DNA from: Rickettsia sp. MEAM1 (Bemisia tabaci)
Lineage (GTDB): Bacteria; Pseudomonadota; Alphaproteobacteria; Rickettsiales; Rickettsiaceae
Assembly: GCF_002285905.1 (NCBI RefSeq)
Contig: NZ_CP016305.1
Coordinates: 372,001 to 436,000 of the forward strand
Reading direction: 5' to 3'
Length of the DNA: 64,000 nt
Shown: positions 19,623-28,492 of the stretch, in pieces
Position numbering within the stretch: the stretch's first letter is position 1
How the letters are laid out: the number at the start of each line of letters is the position of its first letter
The notes under the pieces: generated by a model
Databases searched by the model: none
Told to the model about the DNA's origin: nothing
Seen by the model: the letters and a program-made list of their open reading frames with translations, nothing else
Program-made: the position numbers and the translations under genes

Positions 19623-20483
19623 GGCACCGTCAAGTTAAGTAAATTAGTGTCACAAAGTACTATATTTTTAGATTTCAGACAGCAAGAAGTCTTTGAGTAG
19701 CTTCATCCCAAATGGATTTAGCGGACGCAAATGCAATTCTTTGCTCAGATGCTGTTTTAGTATATCTTCCAACATTTACAGCAAATATATTTCTGACTTT
19801 TCCCATCAGTGATAATGTACATTGTGCTGAATTAGGATGCTTAAATTTAATCAGTATCTTCTCTTTTCTCCTAGTTGGCTGATGGGCATTCTCAATCCGA
19901 TTATTTAGTCTTTTATCGGTACGATGCTTAGTCCTAGGACACATATACCTAACTGGTTTAATGTAGCTTTTTAGCTTATCAGTCACAATAACCCTTGGAC
20001 ATGGATAATTACCCAATAATCTTGATAAAAAGCGAATAGCTGATTTCTTGTTACGACGCTTCTGCAGTAATACTTCTAATTCATGTCCCTCAGAGTCAAC
20101 AGCTCTCCATAATATGAATACTTCACCTTTGATCTTGATATTCATCTCATCCAAATGCCATTTATCAGTTGGCTTTCGCTCTCTCTTACTAATAACATCT
20201 TGAAAATAAACTACAAACTTATAACACCAAAACCTTACAGTCTCATGACTTAATATAATACCTCGATAAGCCATCTGCTCTTGAACATCTCGGTAACTAT
20301 TATTAAAGCGATGATATAACCATACTGTATGGCTAATAATGCTTGCTGGAAAACGATGTCTATTCGGGGCTTGAGTAATATGCATAGCGGTAAAATCTAG
20401 GATAAATTGTTACTGCTATTCTATAAATCATTCCCTGTAATTGCTCAATACTTAATTTATACCTCCCTTAACTTGACGGTGCC
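19623..20483 (-). mobile_element. IS6-like insertion sequence, copy D (861 bp)
   Basis: Complete with 17-bp terminal repeats. Left flank ATTCCCGC lies in an RPE half; right flank CCACCAAC lies in a truncated methyltransferase gene. The two sides never belonged together, so this copy marks a breakpoint rather than a simple insertion. Confidence 0.93.
19675..20385 (-). CDS. IS6-family DDE transposase (copy D)
   Basis: 236 residues, identical to the copy A protein, with all three catalytic acidic residues present. Confidence 0.92.
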   Translation of the reverse strand: MHITQAPNRHRFPASIISHTVWLYHRFNNSYRDVQEQMAYRGIILSHETVRFWCYKFVVYFQDVISKRERKPTDKWHLDEMNIKIKGEVFILWRAVDSEGHELEVLLQKRRNKKSAIRFLSRLLGNYPCPRVIVTDKLKSYIKPVRYMCPRTKHRTDKRLNNRIENAHQPTRRKEKILIKFKHPNSAQCTLSLMGKVRNIFAVNVGRYTKTASEQRIAFASAKSIWDEATQRLLAV

Positions 20484-20707
20484 CCACCAACTACTAAACA
20501 TCTAAAACCATTATCAAAATTTTCTTTACCTTTATATAAAAAATGATTTAACTCTCCTAAAAACTCACCGCAAACATTAAGTAAACGTTCTTTTTCTTGA
20601 TTTGGATCTCTAAATGGATGGGGATAATTTTGATAATGCTCTTCGACTTTGGCTAAATCTTTTGAAATTTTTGTAGAAGCATCTTTTATTTTTTTTAAAA
20701 TTGCTCA
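20484..20707 (-). pseudogene. SAM-dependent methyltransferase N-terminal stub
   Basis: Minus-strand codons read KIKDASTKISKDLAKVEEHY, then QNYPHPFRDPNQEKERLLNV, then FRCLVVGG at the IS boundary. The YPHPFRDP motif and the final LVVGG (start of a SAM-binding glycine loop) fit a class I methyltransferase family with an N-terminal helical part. The only upstream ATG (20705-20707) is out of frame because of an eight-A run at 20689-20696. So it is both frameshifted and cut by IS copy D. Confidence 0.65.
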
Positions 20708-20719
20708 TAAACATCATTT

Positions 20720-22477
20720 TTAAGTTATTATTACATCTTTTATAATTAACTGAATAGTGTAATTATTTTGCCAATTATTTGTCTTTAATGTTCCTAATAC
20801 TGAAATATTATGTGCTTTAGGACTAAGTAATACCTCTTCAAATGAAGTACCTAACGAATTAAAAGCAATAGCTTGTAATGCTTTACTACTGGAACTTTTT
20901 TTATTCGGAGCAAACAAGCATCTAATATGCTTACTTCCCACTATATCCGCTTTTAATACAAATAAATTATCAAATTTAAATATAGGTTCATAATTACCTT
21001 GACCAAAAGGCTCCAAAGTACTTAATTCCTCCATTAAAGGTAAGTGGACGCTACTAAGACTTAAATCAAGATCATATTCTGCTTGCTTATAATTTTCTAG
21101 TCTATTTAGACTAATTCTAAAAGCATTATTTAAAAATTCTTGTAATTCTTGTATTTTTTCGGCAACTACTGTAAAACCTGCTGCCATGACGTGTCCTCCG
21201 CCTGTAATTAGTAAATCTTTGACTTTAGCATTAATAATCTCAGCACCAAAATCAATACCTAAAATAGAGCGACATGATGCTTTACCAATTCCGTCATTTA
21301 GGGCTATAACTGCTACTGGCTTATCAAACTTCTCTTTAAGTCTTCCTGCAACAATACCTATAACACCGGGATGCCATCCTTCTTTAACAATAAATAATAA
21401 ACTATTATCTTGCTGTGTCTTAGCCATTTCCATTGCTTCTTCTATCATCAGCATTTCAATGACTTTACGTTCATTATTATGCTTCTCAAGCTCCTCAGCT
21501 AATTTAAGAGCTTCATTAGAGCAATTGGTAGATAATAGATTAGCACCTAAACTTGATTTTCCTACTCTACCGCCAGCATTAATACGCGGACCTAAAATAA
21601 AACCTAAATGATAACATTTTGGGATTTCATTAAGCCCTGCCATATCATATAACGTTTTAATGCCGATATTTTGCCTTTGATGCATTATTTTTAAGCCGCT
21701 CGATACAAAAGCACGGTTTAACCCAATAAGCTTTACCATATCGCACACAGTACCAAGAGCCACCAAATCCAAATATTTCATCAAATTAGGCGGAAGAGTT
21801 TTCTCAAAATAATTTTGCTTCTTTAAATCTGATAATATCCCAGTTGCAAATAAAAAAGCAACCCCTACAGCTGCAAGATGTTTACACTCACTTGTCTCAT
21901 CAACACGATTCGGATTCACTATAGCTACCGCTTCAGGTAATATTTCAGTAGCTATATGATGATCAATAACGATTACGTCAAGCCCTACATCCTTTGCGTA
22001 TTTCAAGGCTTCATGAGCCATCGCACCACAATCAACTGTTATTAATAATTCAGTGCCGTTATCTTTAATTTTTTGCATAGCAGAAGGAGTAGGACCGTAC
22101 CCTTCAGCTATACGATCAGGGACATAAATATCACAAACAATATTTAAATCTTTGAAAACATTTTTAAGTAATGCTGACGAAGTAGCACCATCGACGTCAT
22201 AATCGGCAAATATACATATTTTTTGCTTATTTAAGATAGCTTTAATAGCTCTATCTACTGCCTTTTGCATATCAAGTAGATGGAAAGGATCAGGAAGCAA
22301 ATTCTTGATTTTCGGCATTAAAAAATCTTCTGCCTTAGCTATATCATCAATCCTTAAAGATATCATTCTAGCAAGCAAATCACTGATTTTAAAACTACGG
22401 CATAATTCTATGACTATTTCCTCGTTAACGCTTCTACGCTGCCATATTTTACCATTTATAGATGCTTGCGATTTCAT
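20720..22477 (-). CDS. recJ: Single-stranded-DNA-specific exonuclease
   Basis: 5'-3' ssDNA exonuclease in RecF-pathway recombination, mismatch and base-excision repair. DHH-superfamily motifs: FADYDVDGATSSALLKN, VTVDCGA, VIDHHIA and, in the DHHA1 domain, TGGGHVMAAGFTV. 585 residues matches bacterial RecJ. The intact minus-strand gene lies downstream of the methyltransferase stub on the same strand. Confidence 0.94.
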   Translation of the reverse strand: MKSQASINGKIWQRRSVNEEIVIELCRSFKISDLLARMISLRIDDIAKAEDFLMPKIKNLLPDPFHLLDMQKAVDRAIKAILNKQKICIFADYDVDGATSSALLKNVFKDLNIVCDIYVPDRIAEGYGPTPSAMQKIKDNGTELLITVDCGAMAHEALKYAKDVGLDVIVIDHHIATEILPEAVAIVNPNRVDETSECKHLAAVGVAFLFATGILSDLKKQNYFEKTLPPNLMKYLDLVALGTVCDMVKLIGLNRAFVSSGLKIMHQRQNIGIKTLYDMAGLNEIPKCYHLGFILGPRINAGGRVGKSSLGANLLSTNCSNEALKLAEELEKHNNERKVIEMLMIEEAMEMAKTQQDNSLLFIVKEGWHPGVIGIVAGRLKEKFDKPVAVIALNDGIGKASCRSILGIDFGAEIINAKVKDLLITGGGHVMAAGFTVVAEKIQELQEFLNNAFRISLNRLENYKQAEYDLDLSLSSVHLPLMEELSTLEPFGQGNYEPIFKFDNLFVLKADIVGSKHIRCLFAPNKKSSSSKALQAIAFNSLGTSFEEVLLSPKAHNISVLGTLKTNNWQNNYTIQLIIKDVIIT

Positions 22478-22513
22478 TAATTACCTAAATTGTTTAAACG
22501 TTTCCATATGATG

Positions 22514-22855
22514 TTATATAATTACACAACAAAAATCATCATTTTTACCCATACAATCAAACGTACCACAATCACTTTCCTTTTCTGAATCTAAAATTTT
22601 TGTTTGACTATTATTATCACTATCCTTGTGCTCTTTTAATGAGTCTGTATCAGCAGTGATACTAATTATTTCTAAATCTTCATCATTATACTTATCTTTT
22701 TTCTTTTCTATTTCATTTAACAAGTTTAATTCATTACTATTTAAACTGTTATTAGAATCAGCTTTTTCTATTCTTACATTTCCAATTGACACGCTAGACA
22801 TTCTACCTTGAGGATCATATGTATATATCGTTATATCACTTTCATCTTTATCCAT
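22514..22855 (-). CDS. Small acidic protein with CaaX-like C-terminus
   Basis: No family recognised. The 113 residues are acidic and Asn/Asp/Lys-rich. The N-terminus YTYDPQGRMSSVSIGN recalls a single YD-type repeat; the middle is a predicted helix (NELNLLNEIEKKKDKYNDED). The C-terminal end is CGTFDCMGKNDDFCCVII, with four cysteines and a final CVII. C-a-a-X endings of this type are prenylation signals for eukaryotic enzymes, so a host-delivered role is conceivable but unproven. No signal peptide or transmembrane segment. Follows IS200 copy 1 and precedes recJ on the minus strand. Confidence 0.6.
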   Translation of the reverse strand: MDKDESDITIYTYDPQGRMSSVSIGNVRIEKADSNNSLNSNELNLLNEIEKKKDKYNDEDLEIISITADTDSLKEHKDSDNNSQTKILDSEKESDCGTFDCMGKNDDFCCVII

Positions 22856-22929
22856 ACTTCACCTCATTATAGATTTGTTCTATTTTTCATATAATTTTAG
22901 AACTAAATTCTTGACTCATTCGAGCTAAA

Positions 22930-23495
22930 ACTAAACAACCCTCAGCTATAAGCTGAGGGGTTATAAAGTGGAATCGATTAGAAATCGATCATCATTCACA
23001 GGTTCACCTTCCTGTTCATCAATATAGTGCTGTATCATTTCATCAGTTATATTACCTGAACTAACTGCCATATAGCCCCTAGCCCACAAATGATTGCCCC
23101 AAAATTGTTTTCGTAAATGAGTAAATTCTTGCAATAAAATTCTTGAGCTAATGCCTTTTAAATACTGTACTAACTTGCTAAGAGATATTTGCGGCTTATA
23201 TGAGATAAACATATGTACGTGATCACATGATATTTTCCCTGAAATTATATGTACTTCATGTTCCATACAAATCTGCCTCAGTAAATCTCTAGTCCTTTCC
23301 GATACTTTGCCTATCAATATTCTCTTCCTATATTTTGGTATCCATATAAGATGCACTTTTAAATCATACTGACTATGACTATTCTTTCTATAACTTCTCA
23401 TATTTCTTGATATAAATTCATTGCTAAAGCAATTTCATTATATCTTCCCTTCGCCTAAAGGCGAGGGATTTTTGATCCCCGAAGGGGGACATTAA
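22930..23495 (-). mobile_element. IS200-like element, copy 1 (566 bp)
   Basis: No terminal inverted repeats but subterminal hairpins: CCCTCAGCTATAAGCTGAGGG near the left end, and CCCTTCGCCTAAAGGCGAGGG plus CCCCGAAGGGGG at the right (upstream of the gene). The boundaries are set by comparing three copies. On the minus strand the element starts at TTAATG, consistent with insertion at a TTAA-type site as in IS200/IS605. No tnpB is present. Confidence 0.88.
22961..23401 (-). CDS. tnpA: IS200/IS605-type Y1 transposase TnpA
   Basis: 146-residue HUH transposase. The metal-binding pair appears as CDHVHMFISY near residues 60-69. The catalytic tyrosine is probably in EMIQHYIDEQ near residue 127. It matches TnpA of IS200 in size and in motifs YDLKVHLIWIPKYR and LSKLVQYLKG. 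Single-strand transposition is expected. Confidence 0.92.
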   Translation of the reverse strand: MRSYRKNSHSQYDLKVHLIWIPKYRKRILIGKVSERTRDLLRQICMEHEVHIISGKISCDHVHMFISYKPQISLSKLVQYLKGISSRILLQEFTHLRKQFWGNHLWARGYMAVSSGNITDEMIQHYIDEQEGEPVNDDRFLIDSTL

Positions 23496-23966
23496 ATGGC
23501 TTTCCTCTTCCATGTCTAAATAATTTATATTTAGACAATTATCATTTTCTATTTTTTTTATTTTTTGTTCTCTTAAGTGCTTCTTATAAGCATTAATATC
23601 TCCTTTACCATTATAAATAAATCTGGTATTTTTTGCTGTCTTTTCTTTGGCATACTTATCATAAGCTTTAACATTTACCTTACCGTCTTCATCTATGAAT
23701 CCAGCATTTTTTGCAGTTTGTTCTAATATATATTTATTATAAGTTTTTATATCAGCTTCGCCATCTTTATCTATAAATCCAGCTTTCTTTGCTGATTTCT
23801 CTTCTCTGTAACCTGCATAGGCTGATAAAAGTTCTTCTTTATTATCAGAATTTTTAAAACCAAGTTTTTCTGCTTTAAACTGTAATCTTCTAATTTCTAA
23901 TCTTTCTTTTGCTAACTCTTTGCTTGTTTTATTCTGAGATTCTTTCAATAGTTTACGTTTACCCAT
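23424..23966 (-). CDS. Repeat-containing hypothetical protein with IS200-derived tail
   Basis: Unknown family. A Lys/Glu-rich basic N-terminus is followed by three or four imperfect repeats of about 26 residues. Their core is AKNAGFIDEDGKVNVKAYDK; related units are AKKAGFIDKDGEADIKTY and AKNTRFIYNGKGDINAY, with a diverged first unit EKLGFKNSDNKEEL. Native sequence ends at EEESH (23496). The final 24 residues (LMSPFGDQKSLAFRRREDIM and on) are encoded by IS200 copy 1. The native stop was probably just beyond, because the sequence on the far side of the IS reads TTTTAG. Starts 10 bp after prfA on the same strand. Confidence 0.6.
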   Translation of the reverse strand: MGKRKLLKESQNKTSKELAKERLEIRRLQFKAEKLGFKNSDNKEELLSAYAGYREEKSAKKAGFIDKDGEADIKTYNKYILEQTAKNAGFIDEDGKVNVKAYDKYAKEKTAKNTRFIYNGKGDINAYKKHLREQKIKKIENDNCLNINYLDMEEESHLMSPFGDQKSLAFRRREDIMKLL

Positions 23967-23975
23967 ATGAACCCT

Positions 23976-25049
23976 TTATATATCTGAAAGCTTCTTAGCC
24001 TCATCATTTGCAATTAAAGCCTCAATAAATTCATCTAACTGTCCGTTAATTACCTCATCTATTTTATAAAGAGTAAGATTTATTCGATGATCCGATACAC
24101 GTCCTTGTGGAAAATTATAAGTACGTATACGTTCCGAACGATCCCCAGAGCCTATTTGCTCACGTCTATTATTGGCTCTTTCTTGATCTTTTTTCCTACG
24201 TTCTTCTTCATATATTCTAGCACGTAAGATCTTTAATGCTTTAGCTTTGTTTTTATGTTGGGATTTTTCATCTTGTAGTGCTACAGTAATACTGGTAGGT
24301 ATATGTGTTATTCGGACAGCAGAATCAGTTGTATTAACGTGCTGCCCTCCTGCTCCTGAAGCTCTATAAGTATCAATTCTTAAATCTTTTTCTTCAAGTT
24401 TAATATCAACATCTTCTACTTCAGGAAGTACAGCAACAGTAGCAGCTGAGGTATGAATACGCCCTTGCGATTCTGTTTCCGGAACACGCTGCACTCTATG
24501 AACTCCTGATTCAAATTTGAGCTTAGAGAATACATCTTTACCTTTTATAGATGCTGAAACTTCTTTGTATCCCCCTATGCCTGTCTCATCAATAGATAGT
24601 ATCTCAAAACGCCAGCCCTTTAATTCAGCATATCTTTGATACATATTAAACAGCTTAGCCGCAAAAAGTGCTGCCTCTTCCCCGCCTGTGCCTGTTCTAA
24701 TTTCAATAATAGCACTTTTACTATCCGCTTCATCTTTTGGCAGTAAAGCTATTTTTACGGAACGCTCAAGGCTTGGCAAGGAATCTTCAAGAGTGCGTAT
24801 TTCTTCCTCTATCATTTCTAAAGTCGCCTTATCTAAACCAGGCTCTTGCTTAAAATTATTTGCCTCTTCGAGTTCATCTTTGGCTTTATTATATTCCTTA
24901 ATTTTTTGGACAATATCTTCAAGGTCAGCATATTCCTTGGAAGCTTTAACAAATTCTTCCCCTCCTATTCCTGAGGATAGTTTTTCACTTAAATCCTCAT
25001 ATTTACCTAAAATTTTTGTCAGATTATCCGAAAAGCTTGAAATATTCAT
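23976..25049 (-). CDS. prfA: Peptide chain release factor 1
   Basis: Terminates translation at UAA and UAG. The GGQ motif occurs in [18 protein letters not shown] and the RF1-type PxT codon-recognition tripeptide in [15 protein letters not shown]. The length of 357 is normal. The PrmC methyltransferase that modifies the GGQ glutamine is encoded at 35295. Confidence 0.96.
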   Translation of the reverse strand: MNISSFSDNLTKILGKYEDLSEKLSSGIGGEEFVKASKEYADLEDIVQKIKEYNKAKDELEEANNFKQEPGLDKATLEMIEEEIRTLEDSLPSLERSVKIALLPKDEADSKSAIIEIRTGTGGEEAALFAAKLFNMYQRYAELKGWRFEILSIDETGIGGYKEVSASIKGKDVFSKLKFESGVHRVQRVPETESQGRIHTSAATVAVLPEVEDVDIKLEEKDLRIDTYRASGAGGQHVNTTDSAVRITHIPTSITVALQDEKSQHKNKAKALKILRARIYEEERRKKDQERANNRREQIGSGDRSERIRTYNFPQGRVSDHRINLTLYKIDEVINGQLDEFIEALIANDEAKKLSDI

Positions 25050-25104
25050 ATTATTTTATTTGTGATTTATTTGTGGTGAGGTTGTTATATCATGGTGGTA
25101 TTAC

Positions 25105-25243
25105 TGTGAGAAGTCTGTCATCCTGTGGCTTGTCGACGGGATCCAGTAAATAAGAAGTCTAAACACATTAAATTTAAAAAATTAAAAGCTCGATTCATCT
25201 CGCTTTATGCTGGATCTAGTTCCCAAGCCACGGGATGACACAA
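25105..25243. repeat. Rickettsia palindromic element
   Basis: Outer arms GTCATCCTGTGGCTTG and CAAGCCACGGGATGAC pair across an AT-rich centre. The inner motifs GGATCCAGTAAAT and CTTTATGCTGGATCTAG recur in other copies. It fills the gap between pdhC and prfA. Confidence 0.8.
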
Positions 25244-25252
25244 AAAAATTTG

Positions 25253-26500
25253 TTACAACAATAATAGGGCAGGGCTTTCTATAAACTTCTTAAATGCGCT
25301 TAAGAATTCTGCTCCAACTGCTCCATCTACTACTCTGTGGTCAGCAGAAAGAGTTACGTCCATAATTGTTGCTATACTTATTTGATCATTTTTGACTATA
25401 GCACGTTTTGAGCTACTACCAACGCCCATTATACAACTTTGTGGTGGGTTAATTATAGCATTGAAATTTTTAATACCATACATACCAAGATTTGAAATAG
25501 TAAACCCTCCGCCTTGGAATTCTTCGGGAGTTAGTTTATTTTCTCTAGCTTTCTTGATTAGCCCTTTCATTTCACTAGACAGCTCTACAATATTTTTCTG
25601 GTCAGCATTTCTAATTATCGGAGTAACAAGTCCATTTTCAATTGCTACCGCTACTGAAATATCAACATTATTGTAGTATCTAATAGCATCATCCCCCCAC
25701 GATGCATTAGCGTTCGGCACTTCTTGCAAAGCTTTAGCAACAGCTAGAATAATAAAGTCATTGACTGATATTTTTGCAGATTTATCATCACCAAAAGACT
25801 TATTAATATCTTCTCTTATATCTAGTAACTTATCAACATTACATTCTATTGATAAATAAAAATGTGGAACAGTTTGTTTTGATTCAAGAAGACGCTTAGC
25901 TATAATTTTACGTATATTGTTATTAGGTGCTAAACGATATTCTTCAGGATTTCTACTAACTATCTTATTACTTAAGGCTTTTAAGCCGCCTTTATGCGAT
26001 AATACATCTTGTTTGATTATTCTGCCATGCGGTCCACTACCTTTAATTTCTTCAAGTCTGACATTTTGGATTTTTGCAAGTCTTTTAGCAAGTGGTGAAG
26101 CAAATACCTTAATATTGTTTTGATTTGAAGCGGTTGCGATATTTTCTTCCTTAACGTTCTGAGGAGCTATAGTTTCAGCAGGTTTTGATATTTCTTCTTT
26201 TTTAGGTGAGTTACTGTTGTTTTTCGCTATAAATTCTTCAATTTCGGATGATTCTTCCCCTTCTTCGATTAATACTGCAATTAACGAATTTACAGGCACG
26301 TTCTGACTACCTTGAGGAATAATTATTTTAGCAAGAGTACCCTCATCTACTGCCTCTACTTCCATAGTTGCTTTATCGGTTTCGATTTCAGCGATTACTT
26401 CTCCGGGATTGATTTTATCCCCTTCTTTTTTTAACCACCTTGCTAAATTCCCTTCCGTCATAGTTGGAGATAAAGCAGGCATTAAAAGTTTGATTGGCAT
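25253..26500 (-). CDS. pdhC: Dihydrolipoamide acetyltransferase, E2 of pyruvate dehydrogenase
   Basis: Transfers acetyl groups to CoA in the PDH complex. One N-terminal lipoyl domain has the lipoylated Lys in [17 protein letters not shown] near residue 43. A linker follows, then the E1/E3-binding domain [20 protein letters not shown] with [14 protein letters not shown]. The catalytic acyltransferase domain ends [17 protein letters not shown] (HxxxDG motif). 415 residues agrees with the single-lipoyl alphaproteobacterial form. Confidence 0.94.
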   Translation of the reverse strand: MPIKLLMPALSPTMTEGNLARWLKKEGDKINPGEVIAEIETDKATMEVEAVDEGTLAKIIIPQGSQNVPVNSLIAVLIEEGEESSEIEEFIAKNNSNSPKKEEISKPAETIAPQNVKEENIATASNQNNIKVFASPLAKRLAKIQNVRLEEIKGSGPHGRIIKQDVLSHKGGLKALSNKIVSRNPEEYRLAPNNNIRKIIAKRLLESKQTVPHFYLSIECNVDKLLDIREDINKSFGDDKSAKISVNDFIILAVAKALQEVPNANASWGDDAIRYYNNVDISVAVAIENGLVTPIIRNADQKNIVELSSEMKGLIKKARENKLTPEEFQGGGFTISNLGMYGIKNFNAIINPPQSCIMGVGSSSKRAIVKNDQISIATIMDVTLSADHRVVDGAVGAEFLSAFKKFIESPALLLL

Positions 26501-26549
26501 AATTTATTATAGTTTTGATTTTTTTATTGTCGTCTTCTTTGCGTAGTAT

Positions 26550-26633
26550 TTGTCATACCGCAATTTGATTGCGGTATCTTGTATCACAATCCGTGTCCTG
26601 AGATCCCGTGGCGGGGCCACGGGATGACAGGAT
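26550..26633. repeat. Rickettsia palindromic element (short form)
   Basis: Contains the hairpins ATACCGCAATTTGATTGCGGTAT and ATCCCGTGGCGGGGCCACGGGAT, flanked by GTCATA and ATGACA. It lies between infC and pdhC. Confidence 0.75.
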
Positions 26634-26643
26634 TACGCCCTCA

Positions 26644-27165
26644 TCACACCTTACTGTCAGGGCTAACTATCATTATCATTTGTTTGCCTTCCATTTTAGC
26701 CTGCTGATCGATTTTAGCAAGGCCTTCTAATCCTACTTCTATACGTTTAAATAATTCCTCACCAACATCCTTATGAAGAATTTCTCTACCTTTAAACCAT
26801 AAAGAGATTTTTACTTTATCACCATCTTTTAGAAATTCTTTTATTTTCCTTAGTTTAGTTTCAAAGTCACCTATACTAATATTAGGTTTGAATTTCATTT
26901 CTTTAAGTACGACTATTTTTTGCTTTTTACGTGCTTCATGCAAACGCTTTTTGCTTTCGTACTTAAATTTACCGAAATCTAAAATTTTACATACAGGAGG
27001 CTCAGCATTAGGCGATATCTCAACCAAATCAAGACCGACTCTTTCAGCCATATCAAGTGCTTGCCTAATATTTACGATGCCATGCATCTCGCCATTTTCG
27101 CCTACTAAACGAACCTCTCTAGCTCTGATTTCTCTATTAGCTTTAGGAAAATTATTTTTAGAAAT
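26644..27165 (-). CDS. infC: Translation initiation factor IF-3 (AUU start)
   Basis: Prevents premature subunit joining and proofreads the initiator codon. From the first in-frame ATG (27087) the protein lacks the conserved N-terminus. Reading upstream gives [20 protein letters not shown], the normal IF-3 start region, with no ATG/GTG/TTG. An ATT codon at 27163-27165 preceded by GGAG with 7-nt spacing is the best start, giving 173 residues. An ATA at 27181-27183 is an alternative. A rare AUU start is the hallmark of infC and allows IF-3 autoregulation. [20 protein letters not shown] is intact. Confidence 0.9.
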   Translation of the reverse strand: MSKNNFPKANREIRAREVRLVGENGEMHGIVNIRQALDMAERVGLDLVEISPNAEPPVCKILDFGKFKYESKKRLHEARKKQKIVVLKEMKFKPNISIGDFETKLRKIKEFLKDGDKVKISLWFKGREILHKDVGEELFKRIEVGLEGLAKIDQQAKMEGKQMIMIVSPDSKV

Positions 27166-27264
27166 AAAACTACTCCGTCTTATGTTGTTTCATATTGCAT
27201 TTAACTTATTTTACTCTAAATTACAAGTAAATAAAATATTTTATCTTTATTTTTATATATTCTA

Positions 27265-27612
27265 TTAAAAAAATGGGAAAGATATAATTAAACAAATACC
27301 GAATACCAATACAGCGACAATACCAAATATTGTTAGACAAATTCTAGTTAATTTAGCAACTTTTTCCTTTATTTTTAAATTTTGTAATTCTATCTCATGT
27401 TTATGAGCTTGCTCTTTTTGTGCCATATTCACTAACTTTTCTAAAGTACCTGGATAAATATTTTCATATTCGGTAACTGTATCAATTGGCGGCAATATAT
27501 GCTCAAACTTTTTACGATAAAAATTTTTATCTATTTCGTTAGAATGAAAACTCTTAGCATAGCCTTTGTTTAATCTATTATTTTTTGTAAAAAAACTTTT
27601 AGTCTCTTTCAT
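27265..27612 (-). CDS. DUF2335-like membrane protein
   Basis: 115 residues. The pattern ILPPIDTVTEYENIYPGTLE followed by KLVNMAQKEQAHKHEIE matches DUF2335-type proteins. One or two C-terminal transmembrane segments follow (LTRICLTIFGIVAVLVFGIC). The function of the family is unknown. Its start overlaps the end of the small upstream gene by 14 bp, implying co-translation. Confidence 0.65.
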   Translation of the reverse strand: MKETKSFFTKNNRLNKGYAKSFHSNEIDKNFYRKKFEHILPPIDTVTEYENIYPGTLEKLVNMAQKEQAHKHEIELQNLKIKEKVAKLTRICLTIFGIVAVLVFGICLIISFPFF

Positions 27613-27769
27613 ATTCTCTTATTATTTTTTGAAACGTACATGCTAAATTATCTCTTACTATCTCAAAATAGTCAAACAATGCTACTTCTTTCTTTTGCTC
27701 TATATTGTTGCTTGTTTTGAATATAGTCTTTAATTCATTAAAAATCACTTTTATAGAACTTTGTTTCAT
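27599..27769 (-). CDS. Small hypothetical protein upstream of DUF2335 gene
   Basis: 56 residues from the ATG at 27769 (MKQSSIKVIFNELKTIFKTS). No recognised family. A longer frame from a TTG in the IS200 end (27784) is unlikely to be native. The IS200 copy 2 end lies 7 bp upstream of the ATG, so any original promoter or N-terminal extension may have been replaced. Overlaps the DUF2335 gene. Confidence 0.4.
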   Translation of the reverse strand: MKQSSIKVIFNELKTIFKTSNNIEQKKEVALFDYFEIVRDNLACTFQKIIREYERD

Positions 27770-27775
27770 TATTAT

Positions 27776-28179
27776 ACTAAACAACCCTCAGCTATAAGCT
27801 GAGGGGTTATAAAGTGGAATCGATTAGAAATCGATCATCATTCACAGGTTCACCACTAACTTGCTAAGAGATATTTGCGGCTTATATGAGATAAACATAT
27901 GTACGTGATCACATGATATTTTCCCTGAAATTATATGTACTTCATGTTCCATACAAATCTGCCTCAGTAAATCTCTAGTCCTTTCCGATACTTTGCCTAT
28001 CAATATTCTCTTCCTATATTTTGGTATCCATATAAGATGCACTTTTAAATCATACTGACTATGACTATTCTTTCTATAACTTCTCATTTCTTGATATAAA
28101 TTCATTGCTAAAGCAATTTCATTATATCTTCCCTTCGCCTAAAGGCGAGGGATTTTTGATCCCCGAAGGGGGACATTAA
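27776..28179 (-). mobile_element. IS200-like element, copy 2, internally deleted (404 bp)
   Basis: Both ends and hairpins match copies 1 and 3, but about 160 bp are missing between CAGGTTCACC and ACTAACTTGC. There is also a 2-bp difference upstream of the gene. With both ends intact it could be mobilised by TnpA from the other copies. Confidence 0.88.
27842..28105 (-). pseudogene. Truncated TnpA (IS200 copy 2)
   Basis: Retains the N-terminal half with the HUH motif CDHVHMFISY, then ends SLSKLVVNL after the internal deletion. The catalytic tyrosine helix is lost. A 2-bp deletion upstream fuses extra residues MNLYQE to the start. Confidence 0.85.
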
Positions 28180-28492
28180 ATGTGAATTTATAAAATCTTT
28201 GTCAGGTATTAGTGGTTCGCCTCTAAAATTTATAGCATTATTAAATATTATTGCAACAAGTTATAAAATTTTTATCACATCCTGATATAATTTTTACTTC
28301 TCTAGCACCCTTAGCATAATCAGGTATAACATCTTCTAATATAAACAAATCACCGAAGTTGCTTAAAACTTTACTGCTAAAATTATTATCACAAAATATA
28401 ATTTGACCACCGTTATAATAGCCATTTTCTTTATCTAAATTTTCTATTCTTAAACTTTCTTTTAGAATTTCTTTAATCTTATAGACTCCACT
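28180..28492 (-). pseudogene. Hypothetical protein relic between IS200 copy 2 and IS copy E
   Basis: Minus-strand reading from the IS boundary gives SGVYKIKEILKESLRIENLD, then KENGYYNGGQIIFCDNNFSS, FGDLFILEDVIPDYAKGARE and a stop. A +1 shift continues AIIFNNAINFRGEPLIPDKD up to the IS200 end. It has no start and is truncated at both sides. I cannot name the family. Codons right of copy E (VNIYLFNLQIKDDFICNGKY) may belong to the same gene. Confidence 0.5.
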
